The translations under genes were made by a program, and so were the position numbers. A stretch of 33,031 bases of DNA from Burkholderiaceae bacterium (GTDB lineage Bacteria > Pseudomonadota > Gammaproteobacteria > Burkholderiales > Burkholderiaceae_C): assembly GCA_016790515.1 (NCBI GenBank), contig JAEUOY010000063.1:1-33031 (forward strand). Direction: 5' to 3'. The number at the start of each line of letters is the position of its first letter. Within the stretch, counting starts at the first letter, position 1. Positions 7,918 to 16,099 of the stretch are shown here, one piece after another. The notes beneath the pieces are model-generated. The model saw only the letters and a list, made by a program, of their open reading frames with translations. It ran no database searches and was not told the DNA's origin.

Positions 7918-8612
7918 GCCGCGACGATGCCTTTGCCCTGTCGATGCAGGGCCTGCGCTACCGCTGGCCGGCCGCCGCGCACGACGCGATCGACCTCGAC
8001 GAACTGACGCTCATGCCCGGCGACACCGTGTTCCTGCGCGGACCCAGCGGATGCGGCAAGAGCACGTTGCTGTCGCTGGCCGCCGGCGTGCTGCTGCCCG
8101 ACGCCGGCACGGTGGCGCTGCTCGGGCAGCGCTGGGCCGGGCTCGGCGCCGGCGCCCGCGACCGCCACCGTGCCGACCACCTGGGCTACATCTTCCAGCA
8201 GTTCAACCTGCTGCCCTACCTCAGCGTGCTCGACAACGTGCGGCTGCCGCTGCGTTTCTCGCCGCGCCGCGCGCAGCGCGCCGGCCCGGGTGCCGCCGAG
8301 GCGCTGCTCGAGCGCAGCGGGCTGCCGCGCAGCCACTGGGCGCAGCCGGCCGGCCGACTGTCGGTCGGCCAGCAGCAGCGGGTGGCGGCGGCGCGCGCGC
8401 TGATCGGCGCCCCCGAGGTGGTGATCGCCGACGAGCCGACCTCGGCGCTGGACGAGCCGCTGCGCGAGGCCTTCATGGCGCTGCTGCTGAGCCACTGCGC
8501 CGAGGCCGGCAGCGCGCTGCTGTTCGTCAGCCACGACGCACGGCTGGCCGGGCGCTTCGGCCGCGTCGTCGACCTGCCGGCGATCAACCGCGCCGCCGGC
8601 ATCGAGGCATGA
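7914..8612 (+). CDS. ABC transporter ATP-binding protein (LolD/MacB-type)
   Basis: A complete 232-aa nucleotide-binding subunit: Walker A GPSGCGKST at 43-51, Q-loop IFQQFNLLPY at 93-102, signature LSVGQQQR at 149-156, Walker B VVIADEP at 169-175, and switch histidine H207 (FVSHDARL). The FQQFNLLP segment is characteristic of the LolD/MacB/FtsE class that pairs with FtsX-type permeases. It is translationally coupled on both sides by ATGA overlaps, to the short upstream frame and to the permease. By operon similarity to PA4063-PA4066 it is likely linked to zinc or another transition metal rather than to lipoprotein sorting. Confidence 0.93.
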   Translation: MSRDDAFALSMQGLRYRWPAAAHDAIDLDELTLMPGDTVFLRGPSGCGKSTLLSLAAGVLLPDAGTVALLGQRWAGLGAGARDRHRADHLGYIFQQFNLLPYLSVLDNVRLPLRFSPRRAQRAGPGAAEALLERSGLPRSHWAQPAGRLSVGQQQRVAAARALIGAPEVVIADEPTSALDEPLREAFMALLLSHCAEAGSALLFVSHDARLAGRFGRVVDLPAINRAAGIEA

Positions 8613-9871
8613 ACTACCTGCTGGTGCTGGCCGCGCGCAGCGCCTGGAACCGGCGCTTCGTGCTGGCGCTGGTGGTCGCGGCGATCGCGCTGTCGACGCT
8701 GCTGTTGCTGGGCATCGAGCGCATCCGCCAGGACCTGAGGACGAACTTCGCGCAGGCGGTGTCGGGCACCGACCTGATCGTCGGCGCGCGCACCGGGCCG
8801 GTGCAGCTGCTGCTGTACTCGGTGTTCCGCATCGGCAATGCGACGAACAACATCCGCTGGGCCAGCGCCGAGGCGATCGCGCAGCACCGCGCGGTGGCCT
8901 GGCTGGTGCCGCTGGCGCTGGGCGACAGCCACCGCGGCTTCGCGGTGCTGGGCACCACGGCGGCCTATTTCGAGCATTTCCGCCATGGCGAGAAGCAGCC
9001 GCTGGTGCTGGCGCAGGGCCGCAGGTTCGAGCAGCTGTACGACGCCGTGCTCGGCGCCGAGGTCGCGCGCCGGCTCGGCTATGCGGTCGGCCAGAGGATC
9101 GTGCTGGCGCATGGCGACGGCGCGCTGGCCGCCAACGACCATGCCGACAAGCCCTTCACCGTGGTCGGCATCCTGGCGCCCACCGGCACGCCGGTCGATC
9201 GCACGGTGCACATCAGCCTGCAGGCGATCGAGGCGCTGCACCTGGACTGGGCGGCCGGCGCGCCGCTGCCGGGCCAGGCCGTCAGCGCCGAACAGGCCGC
9301 CGCGATGGACCTGAAGCCGCGCAGCATCACCGCCGCGCTGGTCGGGCTGAAGTCCCGCGCTGCCGTGTTCGCGGTGCAGCGCGACGTCGCCGCGTTCCGC
9401 GACGAGCCGCTTCTGGCGATCCTGCCCGGCGTCGCGCTCGACGAGCTGTGGGACGTGATCGGCCTGGGCGAGCGCGGCCTGCAGGCGATGAGCGCGCTGG
9501 TCGCGGTGGTCAGCCTGGCCGGGCTGGTCGCGGTGATCCTGGCCGGGCTGAACGAGCGCCGGCGCGAGCTGGCGATCCTGCGCGCGGTCGGTGCCGGCCC
9601 GCGCCAGGTGCTGGCGCTTCTGGCGCTCGAAGGCCTGCTGGTCACCGCCTGCGGCGTGGGGCTCGGCGCGCTGGCGGCCTGGGCCGGCGTCGCGCTGGGC
9701 GGGCCCTGGGTGCAGCGGGCTTTCGGCCTGACGCTGCGGCTCGAGCCACCAGGCAGCGCAGAATGGACGCTGATGGCGCTGCTGCTGGCCGGCGGCCTGC
9801 TGGCCAGCCTGCTGCCCGGCTGGCGCGCCTACCGGCTGTCGCTCGCCGACGGCCTCTCACCCCGGACCTGA
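8609..9871 (+). CDS. FtsX/MacB-type ABC transporter permease
   Basis: A 420-aa permease: an N-terminal helix at about 20-40 (FVLALVVAAIALSTLLLLGI), a MacB_PCD-like periplasmic domain at about 45-290, and three C-terminal helices at about 295-415. Those helices contain the FtsX-core signature NERRRELAILRAVGAGPRQV. The start ATG overlaps the ATPase stop, and the reading frame, although open for kilobases upstream, only has coding character from here. With the ATPase it should form a mechanotransmission-type transporter that acts on periplasmic or membrane-bound partners. The partner is probably the DUF3299 protein encoded next. Confidence 0.92.
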   Translation: MNYLLVLAARSAWNRRFVLALVVAAIALSTLLLLGIERIRQDLRTNFAQAVSGTDLIVGARTGPVQLLLYSVFRIGNATNNIRWASAEAIAQHRAVAWLVPLALGDSHRGFAVLGTTAAYFEHFRHGEKQPLVLAQGRRFEQLYDAVLGAEVARRLGYAVGQRIVLAHGDGALAANDHADKPFTVVGILAPTGTPVDRTVHISLQAIEALHLDWAAGAPLPGQAVSAEQAAAMDLKPRSITAALVGLKSRAAVFAVQRDVAAFRDEPLLAILPGVALDELWDVIGLGERGLQAMSALVAVVSLAGLVAVILAGLNERRRELAILRAVGAGPRQVLALLALEGLLVTACGVGLGALAAWAGVALGGPWVQRAFGLTLRLEPPGSAEWTLMALLLAGGLLASLLPGWRAYRLSLADGLSPRT

Positions 9872-9874
9872 CCG

Positions 9875-10504
9875 ATGAATCGTGCCGATCGCCACCCGAC
9901 TCGCCACCCGACCCGCCGCCGCCTGCTGAAACAGGGGCTTCAGGGCGCCGCCGCTGCCGCCACGCTCATCGCCAGCCATGCCGCGGCGCAGGCCGGCGCG
10001 GCCTCGGCGCCCGCCAAACCCAGGGTCGTCGACGGCTACACCGAGCTGCGCTGGGACGACCTGGTGCCCAAGGGCTGGGACCCGATGAAGGGCCTGCAGG
10101 ACAAGGGCATGAACAACATCGCGATGCTCAACGACGGCGATCCGAAGACGATCGAGCTGATGCGTCGCCTGCGCGAGGCCTGGGACAACGCGCCGACTGA
10201 AACCGCGCTCGACGGCGCCAAGGTGCGCCTGCCCGGCTACCTGGTGCCGCTGGAGGAGACCGCCGCCGGCCACACCGAGTTTCTGCTGGTGCCGTATTTC
10301 GGCGCCTGCATCCACACGCCGCCGCCGCCAGCCAACCAGATCGTGCTGGTCGTGCCGACCAAGCCCGCCGGCGGCCTGCGCAGCATGGACACGGTGTGGG
10401 TCAACGGCGTGCTGAAGGCCACGCGCAGCAATTCGCCGATGGGCAGCAGCGGCTACCGGCTCGAATCGGCGCTGGTCGAGCGGTACAAGGCCACGCCGCG
10501 CTGA
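9875..10504 (+). CDS. DUF3299 periplasmic protein with Tat-like signal
   Basis: A 209-aa protein with a twin-arginine-type leader (RRRLLKQGLQ, then AAAAATLIAS and AAAQA). The mature domain carries the DUF3299 hallmarks: YTELRWDDLVP, then VRLPGYLVPLE, then FLLVPYFGACIHTPPPPANQ, where the single Cys and His are nearly invariant. It starts 3 bp after the permease stop, so it belongs to the same operon. In the homologous PA4063-PA4066 operon the DUF3299 gene is last and the operon responds to zinc limitation. The role is unknown; the Cys-x-His pair may bind metal (inference). Confidence 0.9.
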   Translation: MNRADRHPTRHPTRRRLLKQGLQGAAAAATLIASHAAAQAGAASAPAKPRVVDGYTELRWDDLVPKGWDPMKGLQDKGMNNIAMLNDGDPKTIELMRRLREAWDNAPTETALDGAKVRLPGYLVPLEETAAGHTEFLLVPYFGACIHTPPPPANQIVLVVPTKPAGGLRSMDTVWVNGVLKATRSNSPMGSSGYRLESALVERYKATPR

Positions 10505-10562
10505 CGATTGCGCCGGGCGAGTCGGCCGCGGTGCCCGGCGCGCCGCTACCATCACCGGCTCG

Positions 10563-11264
10563 ATGCTCGGCCCCGACCCCCCTGTCACGGCGCTCTTCTG
10601 GCAACAGCTCACCCGGCTGGGCGAGGCGCAGCTGCTGCTGCCGGCGCTGCTGCTCGCCGCCGTCTGGCTGGCGCGCCGCCCCGGCGGCGGCCGGCCGGCC
10701 GCGGTCTGGCTGGCCGCCACCGCCGCCGCCGCGCTGCTGACCACGGCGACCAAGGTCGCCTTCATCGGCTACGGCATCGGCTACGCGCCGCTGAACTTCA
10801 CCGGCATCTCCGGCCATGCGATGTTCGCCGCCGCAGTGCTGCCGCCGCTGCTGCTGCTGGCGGGCAGCGGCTGGGCTCGAGGCGGGGCTGGCCGGCGCCA
10901 CGCTGCGCTGCTGGCCGGAGGCTATGCGCTGGCGCTCGCGGTGGCGGTGTCGCGGGTGGTGGTCGGCGCTCATTCGGCGTCCGAGGTGGTCGCGGGTTCT
11001 GCGCTCGGCGCGCTGTGCAGCGGCCTTGCGCTGGCCAGTGCGCGCCTGCCGGCGGCGCGGCTGGCGCGCTGGGTGCCGGTGGCGCTGCTGGCCTGGGGCG
11101 CGGTGGGCGTCGTCGCGGCACCGCCGTCGCAGACGCACGACCTGGTCACCCGGCTGGCGCTGGCGCAGTCCGGCCGCGACAAGCCCTACCAGCGCTGGGA
11201 GATGCTGCGCGAGCACCGGCTTAACAGCCGGCGCTCGGCGTCGATCTCACTGGAGCCACGCTGA
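10563..11264 (+). CDS. PAP2-superfamily membrane phosphatase
   Basis: A 233-aa protein with five to six membrane helices. PAP2 motif 2 is SGHA (in FTGISGHAMFAAAV) and motif 3 is SRVVVGAHSASEVVAG, supplying the catalytic His and Asp/Glu-type residues. Motif 1 is degenerate: a Lys is present (ATKVAFIGYGIGY), but the usual R-P pair is not obvious. The enzyme would remove phosphate from a lipid phosphate or undecaprenyl pyrophosphate at the membrane. It lies 58 bp after DUF3299, so it may be read through from that operon. The gene end overlaps the convergent 99-aa gene by 18 bp. Confidence 0.85.
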   Translation: MLGPDPPVTALFWQQLTRLGEAQLLLPALLLAAVWLARRPGGGRPAAVWLAATAAAALLTTATKVAFIGYGIGYAPLNFTGISGHAMFAAAVLPPLLLLAGSGWARGGAGRRHAALLAGGYALALAVAVSRVVVGAHSASEVVAGSALGALCSGLALASARLPAARLARWVPVALLAWGAVGVVAAPPSQTHDLVTRLALAQSGRDKPYQRWEMLREHRLNSRRSASISLEPR

Positions 11265-11546
11265 CTCCAGCGGCGGCAGGACCAGCGGCGTCAGCTCGGC
11301 GAACCACAGCGCGGCCACCGGCAGTTCGGCCTCGGGCAGTTCGCTGACCGCCAGGCCTTGCTGCAGTTCCCAGCTCGAATCGAACCAGCCGCAGGCGCGC
11401 ACCCGGTCGCTGTCGGCGACCACGGGTGCGGCCACCTCGGCCAGCGCGACCCGGGCTGCGGCATCGCCGGCATCGCCGACATCGCTGGCGGGCAGCTGTG
11501 GCGTGCGGCGCGAAACGCGACAAGGACTGGTCGGCAGGATGGTCAT
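11247..11546 (-). CDS. Hypothetical protein, 99 aa
   Basis: A short acidic cytoplasmic protein from MTILPTSPCRVSRRTPQLPA to PPLESAWLQ, with CGWFDSSWELQQGL in the middle. The ATG has GGAGG just upstream (short 4-nt spacing), and third codon positions are GC-rich. No signal peptide, membrane segment or known motif is visible. Its last codons overlap the end of the PAP2 gene tail to tail. I do not recognise a family, but the SD and coding character make it a probable gene. Confidence 0.6.
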   Translation of the reverse strand: MTILPTSPCRVSRRTPQLPASDVGDAGDAAARVALAEVAAPVVADSDRVRACGWFDSSWELQQGLAVSELPEAELPVAALWFAELTPLVLPPLESAWLQ

Positions 11547-11634
11547 GGGGCCTCCGCAAGAGCAGGGTGTGTCGGGGTGATGCGATCGTCGGCGCGCCGG
11601 ACCGCGGCCACCATCACCCGCTGGGTGGGCCGGC

Positions 11635-11678
11635 GGGGGCCCCCGTTCTCCCCCCCTGACCCCTCCCCCAAAGGAGGG
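11635..11678. repeat. Intergenic GC-rich dyads upstream of the SRAP gene
   Basis: Two dyads sit close together: the 12-bp palindrome CGGGGGCCCCCG at 11634-11645, and CCCTCC-CCCAAA-GGAGGG at 11661-11678. This kind of C-run/G-run element is common between genes in Rubrivivax-like genomes. It could terminate leftward or rightward transcription, but no T-tract is present. A wider 8-bp inverted repeat (GGGTGATG at 11575, CATCACCC at 11612) lies just before it. Confidence 0.45.
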
Positions 11679-11710
11679 CCGGGCCGGCTGTGTCACCATC
11701 ACGCCCGACC

Positions 11711-12430
11711 ATGTGTGGACGCTACGTCATCGCCTACGACCCGCAGACGCTGGTCAGCGGCTTCAGCCTGACCCGGATCCAGCCCTTCGACCGGCGCTGG
11801 AACGTCGCGCCTCAATCGGCCGTGCCGGTGGTCTACGAAACCCGCGACGGCGAGCGCGTGGCCGAGCTGATGCGCTGGGGCCTGGTACCGCACTGGGCGA
11901 AAGACCCGGCGATCGGCGCGAAGCTCAACAACGCCCGCAGCGAGGGCATGGCCGACAAGCCCTCGTTCCGCCAGGCGGTGCGCCGGCGCCGCTGCATCCT
12001 GCCGACCAGCGGCTTCTACGAATGGCAGCCGGTGGCCGGATCCGCCGGCAAGCCGGTCAAGCAGCCGTACTACATCAGCCCGACCGGCGCGCCGTTCTTC
12101 GCGATGGCCGGGCTGTTCGAGGCCTGGCGGCCGCCCGTCGGCCCAGGTGAAGCCGAACCAGGAGAGTGGGTGCTCACCTGCTGCGTCATCACGACGGCCG
12201 CCAATGCGCTGATGGCACCGATCCACGACCGCATGCCGGTGATGCTGGCGCCCGAGCACTGGGCCGCCTGGCTGGCCCGCGGCAACACCGATGCGGCGTC
12301 GCTGCCGCCGCTGATGCAGGGCCTGCCCGAGGCGGCGATGCAGGCCTGGCCGGTCGCGCGCACGGTCGGCCGCTCCAGTGCCGAAGGCCCGCAGCTGATC
12401 GAACCGCTGGCCGCCGCCGGCAGCGTCTGA
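11711..12430 (+). CDS. yedK: SRAP-family abasic-site DNA-crosslinking protein (YedK/HMCES)
   Basis: A 239-aa SOS-response-associated protein that covalently shields abasic sites in single-stranded DNA through its N-terminal cysteine. The diagnostic residues are present: MCGRY with Cys2, NVAP (N31), NNARSE (N74, R76), GFYEW (E104) and IHDRMPV (H172). The start is fixed by chemistry, because Met removal must expose Cys2; the upstream in-frame extension is therefore wrong. There is no clear SD, so translation initiation may be weak. The length is normal for bacterial members. It is preceded by the GC-rich dyads and stands as a single transcription unit; no LexA box was recognised upstream. Confidence 0.95.
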   Translation: MCGRYVIAYDPQTLVSGFSLTRIQPFDRRWNVAPQSAVPVVYETRDGERVAELMRWGLVPHWAKDPAIGAKLNNARSEGMADKPSFRQAVRRRRCILPTSGFYEWQPVAGSAGKPVKQPYYISPTGAPFFAMAGLFEAWRPPVGPGEAEPGEWVLTCCVITTAANALMAPIHDRMPVMLAPEHWAAWLARGNTDAASLPPLMQGLPEAAMQAWPVARTVGRSSAEGPQLIEPLAAAGSV

Positions 12431-12611
12431 GCATCCGCGCGCCCCAGCGCGGCGGTCGGGCATCGCGACAAGGCCACCTTCCCTCGGCCACCCGGCGGCG
12501 TGACATCCTCCCGGAATGCCGCGCCGCACCGCCAGTGCCACCCGAACAGGGTGACGGGCAGCAGCCTGATCGGTGATTCAATCCGCTGCGAGCCCCCCTA
12601 GGCTCATCGCC

Positions 12612-12833
12612 ATGATCAACAAGACCTCCAACGCCCACCCGCCGGTCCGCGAACCGGCCCGCGACCCGGCCCGAGCGTGGCAGCGCACCGTCGTCGGCGA
12701 GCTGCCGCCGCCGCTCGCCACCCGCCCGCCGGCGCCCCCGCGACAGGCGATCCAGGGCTTGGACGTGCGCGAACTCGAAAGCCAGACGGTCTTCGACCAG
12801 CTGTTCGGCGCCGGTTCGACGCCGGCGCGCTGA
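12612..12833 (+). CDS. Small hypothetical protein, 73 aa
   Basis: A Pro/Arg-rich short protein from MINKTSNAHPPVREPARDPA to FDQLFGAGSTPAR. Codon third positions are strongly GC-biased over the full length and the stop lies 5 bp before the convergent NnrU stop, which supports a real gene. The middle segment RQAIQGLDVRELESQTVFDQ looks helical; the N-terminal half looks disordered. The SD is weak. The 181 bp upstream hold only a small hairpin (CACCC-GAACA-GGGTG at 12539-12553). No function can be given. Confidence 0.5.
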   Translation: MINKTSNAHPPVREPARDPARAWQRTVVGELPPPLATRPPAPPRQAIQGLDVRELESQTVFDQLFGAGSTPAR

Positions 12834-12838
12834 GGCCT

Positions 12839-13420
12839 TCAGCCGCCGAACGGGCGCACGCCGAACAGCACGGCGTGCAGCCAGAACGCGAACGCCGCCC
12901 ACAGACCCGCGCCCAGCGCCACCGTCAGCGCCGTGGCGCCCGCCCGGCCGGGGGCAAAGACCGTGCCGGCGGCACGGTCACGCCGGCGCGCCGAGCCGAA
13001 GTCCAGCACCGCCCAGACCAAGAAGCCACCGAACAACAGCAGGTCGGCCAGGGTGTTGTTGGCCAACAGGTGGGCGAAGGCCCAGGCCTTGACGCCGAGC
13101 ACCATCGGGTGGTGCAGCCGCGCCTTGATGCCGTTGCCCGGCACATAGGCGGCGACCAGCAGCACCAGTGCCAGCAGCATCAGCAGGCTGGCCAGGTGGC
13201 GCGTCCACACCGGCGAGGCCCACAGCACCAGCGGCGCCAGCCGCGCCTGGCCATAACCCCAGACGATCAGCCCGAAGCCGGCCAGCGACACCACGGTGTA
13301 CAGCCCTTTCCAGGCACCGGCGCCGCGCTGCGCGATGACCTGGCTGCGCCAGCCGTCGGCGAAGATGCGCGCCGAGTGCATGCCCAGGAACATCAGCAGG
13401 CCCAGGATCAAGGCGCTCAT
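12839..13420 (-). CDS. NnrU-family integral membrane protein
   Basis: A 193-aa protein with about five membrane helices. NnrU signatures are visible: LFLGMHSARIF near the N-terminus (H15), then GLYTVVSLAGFGLIVWGY, RLHHPMVLGVKAWAFAHLLANN, and LLFGGFLVWAVLDFGSARRRD. NnrU was named for a locus needed for nitrite and nitric-oxide metabolism in alphaproteobacteria; its exact activity is unknown. No denitrification gene is near it here. The ATG has GGAG about 10 nt upstream. It is 41 bp downstream of the TPR gene on the same strand. Confidence 0.88.
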   Translation of the reverse strand: MSALILGLLMFLGMHSARIFADGWRSQVIAQRGAGAWKGLYTVVSLAGFGLIVWGYGQARLAPLVLWASPVWTRHLASLLMLLALVLLVAAYVPGNGIKARLHHPMVLGVKAWAFAHLLANNTLADLLLFGGFLVWAVLDFGSARRRDRAAGTVFAPGRAGATALTVALGAGLWAAFAFWLHAVLFGVRPFGG

Positions 13421-13461
13421 GGTCGGGGTACTCCGTGTCGATCAGCCACCGCAGCAGGCGC

Positions 13462-14754
13462 TCACTTGCGCGCCGGGCTCATCAGATAGAGGTTCCACAG
13501 GCGCGCCAGATCGGCCGTGCCGTCGCTGCCCTTGACGGCGGCGAAGCTGCGCCCGGCCTCGTCGAACTTGCCCGCGCGCCACTGCACCAGGCCCAGGTGC
13601 AGCATCGCATCGTCGGGCCGGCGCAGCCCGCCCTTGGCGATGCCCTGGTTCATCAGCGCCAGCGCTCGCTCGTGCGCGCCGCTGCCCGACACCGACAGCC
13701 CGAGGCCGTAGGCCGCATTGCCGTCCTTGGCCTTCAGCGCCGCGGCCTCGCTCTCGGCCAGCGATGCCAGGTCCTGCTTCGCCGACTTGGTGGCGGCCTC
13801 GCGCAGCTTCTGGTCGGCCGCGGCGTTGGCGTCCTTGCCCAGCAGGCCGGCGGCGAAGCCGTCATCGAGCAGCTTCTGCGCCTCGGCCGGCAGGCCGGCC
13901 TGGTTGGCACGGTAGGCCCAGTCGCCGATCTCCCCGGCATTCAGCGGCGCGCCCACCGCGCTGCGCAGGCGGTAGACGTCGATGCGCAGCCGCTCGGCGG
14001 CAAAGCCGTCGCGGCCGGTCGTGCGGGCGATCAGCTCGGCCCAGTAGTCGGGCTTGCCGGTGCCGGCGGCCAGCTTCTCCAGCGTGGCAAGGTAGCCGGC
14101 GCCGTCCTTCAGCGCGTTCTGGCTGCCGGCCAGCAGGCGCAGCGTGGCCTCGGGCGTGCTGCGCCGGGCAGCCTCGTCGGCGGCGACGACCGGCGCCAGC
14201 TCGCGCACGACGCCGGCATGGTCGCCCTGCACGCTGAGCACCTGCGGGTAGAGGCGGCGGATCTCGGCGTTGCCGCCGCCTTCGCCGGCATAGACCTTCA
14301 TCCACTTCGCGGCGCGGTCGTAGTCCTTGAGCTGCAGCGACAGCTTGATCGCCGTCTCGAGCACCGCCGGCCGGTCGGCAGCCGGCATGAACGGCGAGGC
14401 CAGGGCCGACTCGAAGATGGCCAATGCACCTGCCGCGTCGCCCTGGCCGAACACCGCCGGCGCCTTCAGCCGCTGCGTGACGTAGCGCTCGTACGGCGTC
14501 GGTTCGGGCACCGCCTCGGCCTCGGCGATGCGTGCCGCGGCATCCCGGTAATTGCCGGCCTTGATCGCCTCCTGCGCCGCCTGCAGCGGCTTGGCCACCT
14601 CGGCGCGCAGCGTCGGCGCCGATGCTGCCGCGGCCGGGGTGGCGGCGGTCTGTGCACTGGCGCTGCCGCCGGCCACGGCCAGCAGCAACGCCAGCAGCAG
14701 CCCCCGCGGCGGCGCACGGCGGGTGTTCGTCGACGGAGCAGGGGATCGATTCAC
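13462..14754 (-). CDS. Periplasmic TPR-like repeat protein
   Basis: A 430-aa protein with a signal peptide (RGLLLALLLAVAGGSASA, cleavage probably after SASA at about residue 34). It is followed by an Ala/Pro linker and degenerate helical repeats, such as PLQAAQEAIKAGNYRDAAAR, then DYDRAAKWMKVY, then LVQWRAGKFDEAGRSFAAVK. These look like TPR or Sel1-like units used as a scaffold. No catalytic motif is visible. The start is GTG with GAGGCG about 8 nt upstream; no in-frame ATG lies close. It may be co-transcribed with the NnrU gene, and follows the Tim44-like gene by 126 bp. Confidence 0.8.
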   Translation of the reverse strand: MNRSPAPSTNTRRAPPRGLLLALLLAVAGGSASAQTAATPAAAASAPTLRAEVAKPLQAAQEAIKAGNYRDAAARIAEAEAVPEPTPYERYVTQRLKAPAVFGQGDAAGALAIFESALASPFMPAADRPAVLETAIKLSLQLKDYDRAAKWMKVYAGEGGGNAEIRRLYPQVLSVQGDHAGVVRELAPVVAADEAARRSTPEATLRLLAGSQNALKDGAGYLATLEKLAAGTGKPDYWAELIARTTGRDGFAAERLRIDVYRLRSAVGAPLNAGEIGDWAYRANQAGLPAEAQKLLDDGFAAGLLGKDANAAADQKLREAATKSAKQDLASLAESEAAALKAKDGNAAYGLGLSVSGSGAHERALALMNQGIAKGGLRRPDDAMLHLGLVQWRAGKFDEAGRSFAAVKGSDGTADLARLWNLYLMSPARK

Positions 14755-14880
14755 GGGCGGCGCCTCGCAGTGGAGCAGGCCGGCAGTGTAGTCAGCGCCG
14801 GCTGAACCGGCGCCGCCGAAACGACGACGGCGGCCGCGGCCGCCGTCGTACGAGCAGGCGGGACCGGCCCGCCAGCCCGA

Positions 14881-15837
14881 TCACTGCACCGGGGTGATGC
14901 CGGCGATCGCCCAGTCGCCCTGGCCGTCGGCCGGCCGCACCAGGTGCCACAGCTCGTTGAACGCCTCGGCACCCGATTCGGGCGTCTCGCGGATCAGGCC
15001 ATGGAAGCGCACGGTGACGATGTCCAGGCCCTTGTCCTGCGCAACCTCGACCACCTGGGCCTCGATGTGCACGACATCGGTCTGCTGCCTGGCGGCGCCA
15101 CGCTCCTGCAGGTCCAGGCGCAGCGAGGCGAACAGCTCGGGCGTCGTGAACTTGCGCAGGTCGTCGACGTTGGCGGCGTCGTTGGCGGCCTGCATGCGGA
15201 TGAACACCATCTTGGCCAGGCGCTCGAAATCGGCCGCGGCCATGCCGCCGGGCAGGGTCGTCACGGCCGTCGGGCCGACTGGGCCCGCTGCAGCGCCAGC
15301 CGCAGCCGGCGTCGCCAGCGCGCTGCGCTGCAGCGGCGCCGGTTCCGCGCTGGGCTGCTGCCAGCCCGGGCCCGAGCCGCCCAGCGGCGCACCGGCGCCG
15401 GCCAGTTGCGGGCCGCCGGCGCGGCGCGCATTGCCGCCGATCCGGCTCATCACGAAGCGGATCGCGATGAAGGCCACGACGGCCAGCAAGGCCAGCATCA
15501 CGAAGTTGGCAAGGCCCTCACCCATGCCGAGATGGCTGAACAGCGCCGCCAGGCCCAGACCGGCGGCCAGGCCGGCCACCGGCCCCAGCCAGGAGCGCTT
15601 GCCCGGTGCGGCGGCCGTGCCGGCCGCTGCCGCGGCGCCAGGCTGGGCGGCCGGCGCGGCGGCCGGTGCGTTCGGGGTGGCTGCCGGCGAGGTCGGCGCT
15701 GCATTGGCCGGCGGCGCCTGGCGCTGCATGCCGGCCGCTTTGCCGCCGCCGAGCCGCTTGGCATCGGCGTCGGTCGGGGCCAGCCCCAGCGACACGGCCG
15801 CAACGGCCACGGAAAGCGCAAACAGCAGGTTTTTCAC
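14881..15837 (-). CDS. Tim44-like domain membrane protein
   Basis: A 318-aa protein: signal-type N-terminus (MKNLLFALSVAVAAVSLGLA, then PTDADAKRLGGGK, a hallmark of bacterial Tim44-like proteins), a long Ala/Pro linker, a pair of membrane helices at about 85-135, and a C-terminal Tim44-like domain at about 190-318 (TLPGGMAAADFERLAKMVFI, and RETPESGAEAFNELWHLVRP). The fold resembles mitochondrial Tim44, but the bacterial role is unclear. I chose GTG at 15837, with GGAGA 8 nt upstream, over the TTG at 15852. The gene heads a leftward group with the TPR and NnrU genes. Confidence 0.88.
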   Translation of the reverse strand: MKNLLFALSVAVAAVSLGLAPTDADAKRLGGGKAAGMQRQAPPANAAPTSPAATPNAPAAAPAAQPGAAAAAGTAAAPGKRSWLGPVAGLAAGLGLAALFSHLGMGEGLANFVMLALLAVVAFIAIRFVMSRIGGNARRAGGPQLAGAGAPLGGSGPGWQQPSAEPAPLQRSALATPAAAGAAAGPVGPTAVTTLPGGMAAADFERLAKMVFIRMQAANDAANVDDLRKFTTPELFASLRLDLQERGAARQQTDVVHIEAQVVEVAQDKGLDIVTVRFHGLIRETPESGAEAFNELWHLVRPADGQGDWAIAGITPVQ

Positions 15838-15861
15838 AGACAGGGTCTCCAACGGTTGAGG

Positions 15862-15885
15862 GGTCGGGTGCGACGCACCCCGACC
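15862..15885. repeat. Bulged inverted repeat upstream of the Tim44-like gene
   Basis: GGTCGGGTGCG, one base, then CGCACCCCGACC: an 11-bp stem with a single bulged C. It lies 25 bp upstream of the Tim44-like start codon and could be an operator or a leader hairpin. The rest of the gap to 16099 shows nothing I can identify. Confidence 0.4.
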
Positions 15886-16099
15886 GGCTTTGAGCCGCGC
15901 ACGCTACCGCAGTTCCGTGGTCGTCGCACGATTGCGCCCCGGCAGGGCAGCGCAGGTGCAGGAAAACGCCCGGGTCGCGGCGGCCGATTGTCCGCAGCAT
16001 GCCGCATCCGTCCCACCACCGACCCACCACCGGCGGCCCGGCGGGACGGCTTCGCGCACGTCGGCAGCCGGTTCGATGCCGATGGCGACGGTGCAGTCC

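Noticed and set aside
5159-9871. A single open frame of about 1570 codons on the plus strand
   Set aside because: Only its last part, from the ATG at 8609, encodes the permease. The upstream part overlaps the DUF427, chemoreceptor and ATPase genes in other frames and is Arg/Ala/Pro-rich, the usual artefact of stop-poor GC-rich DNA.
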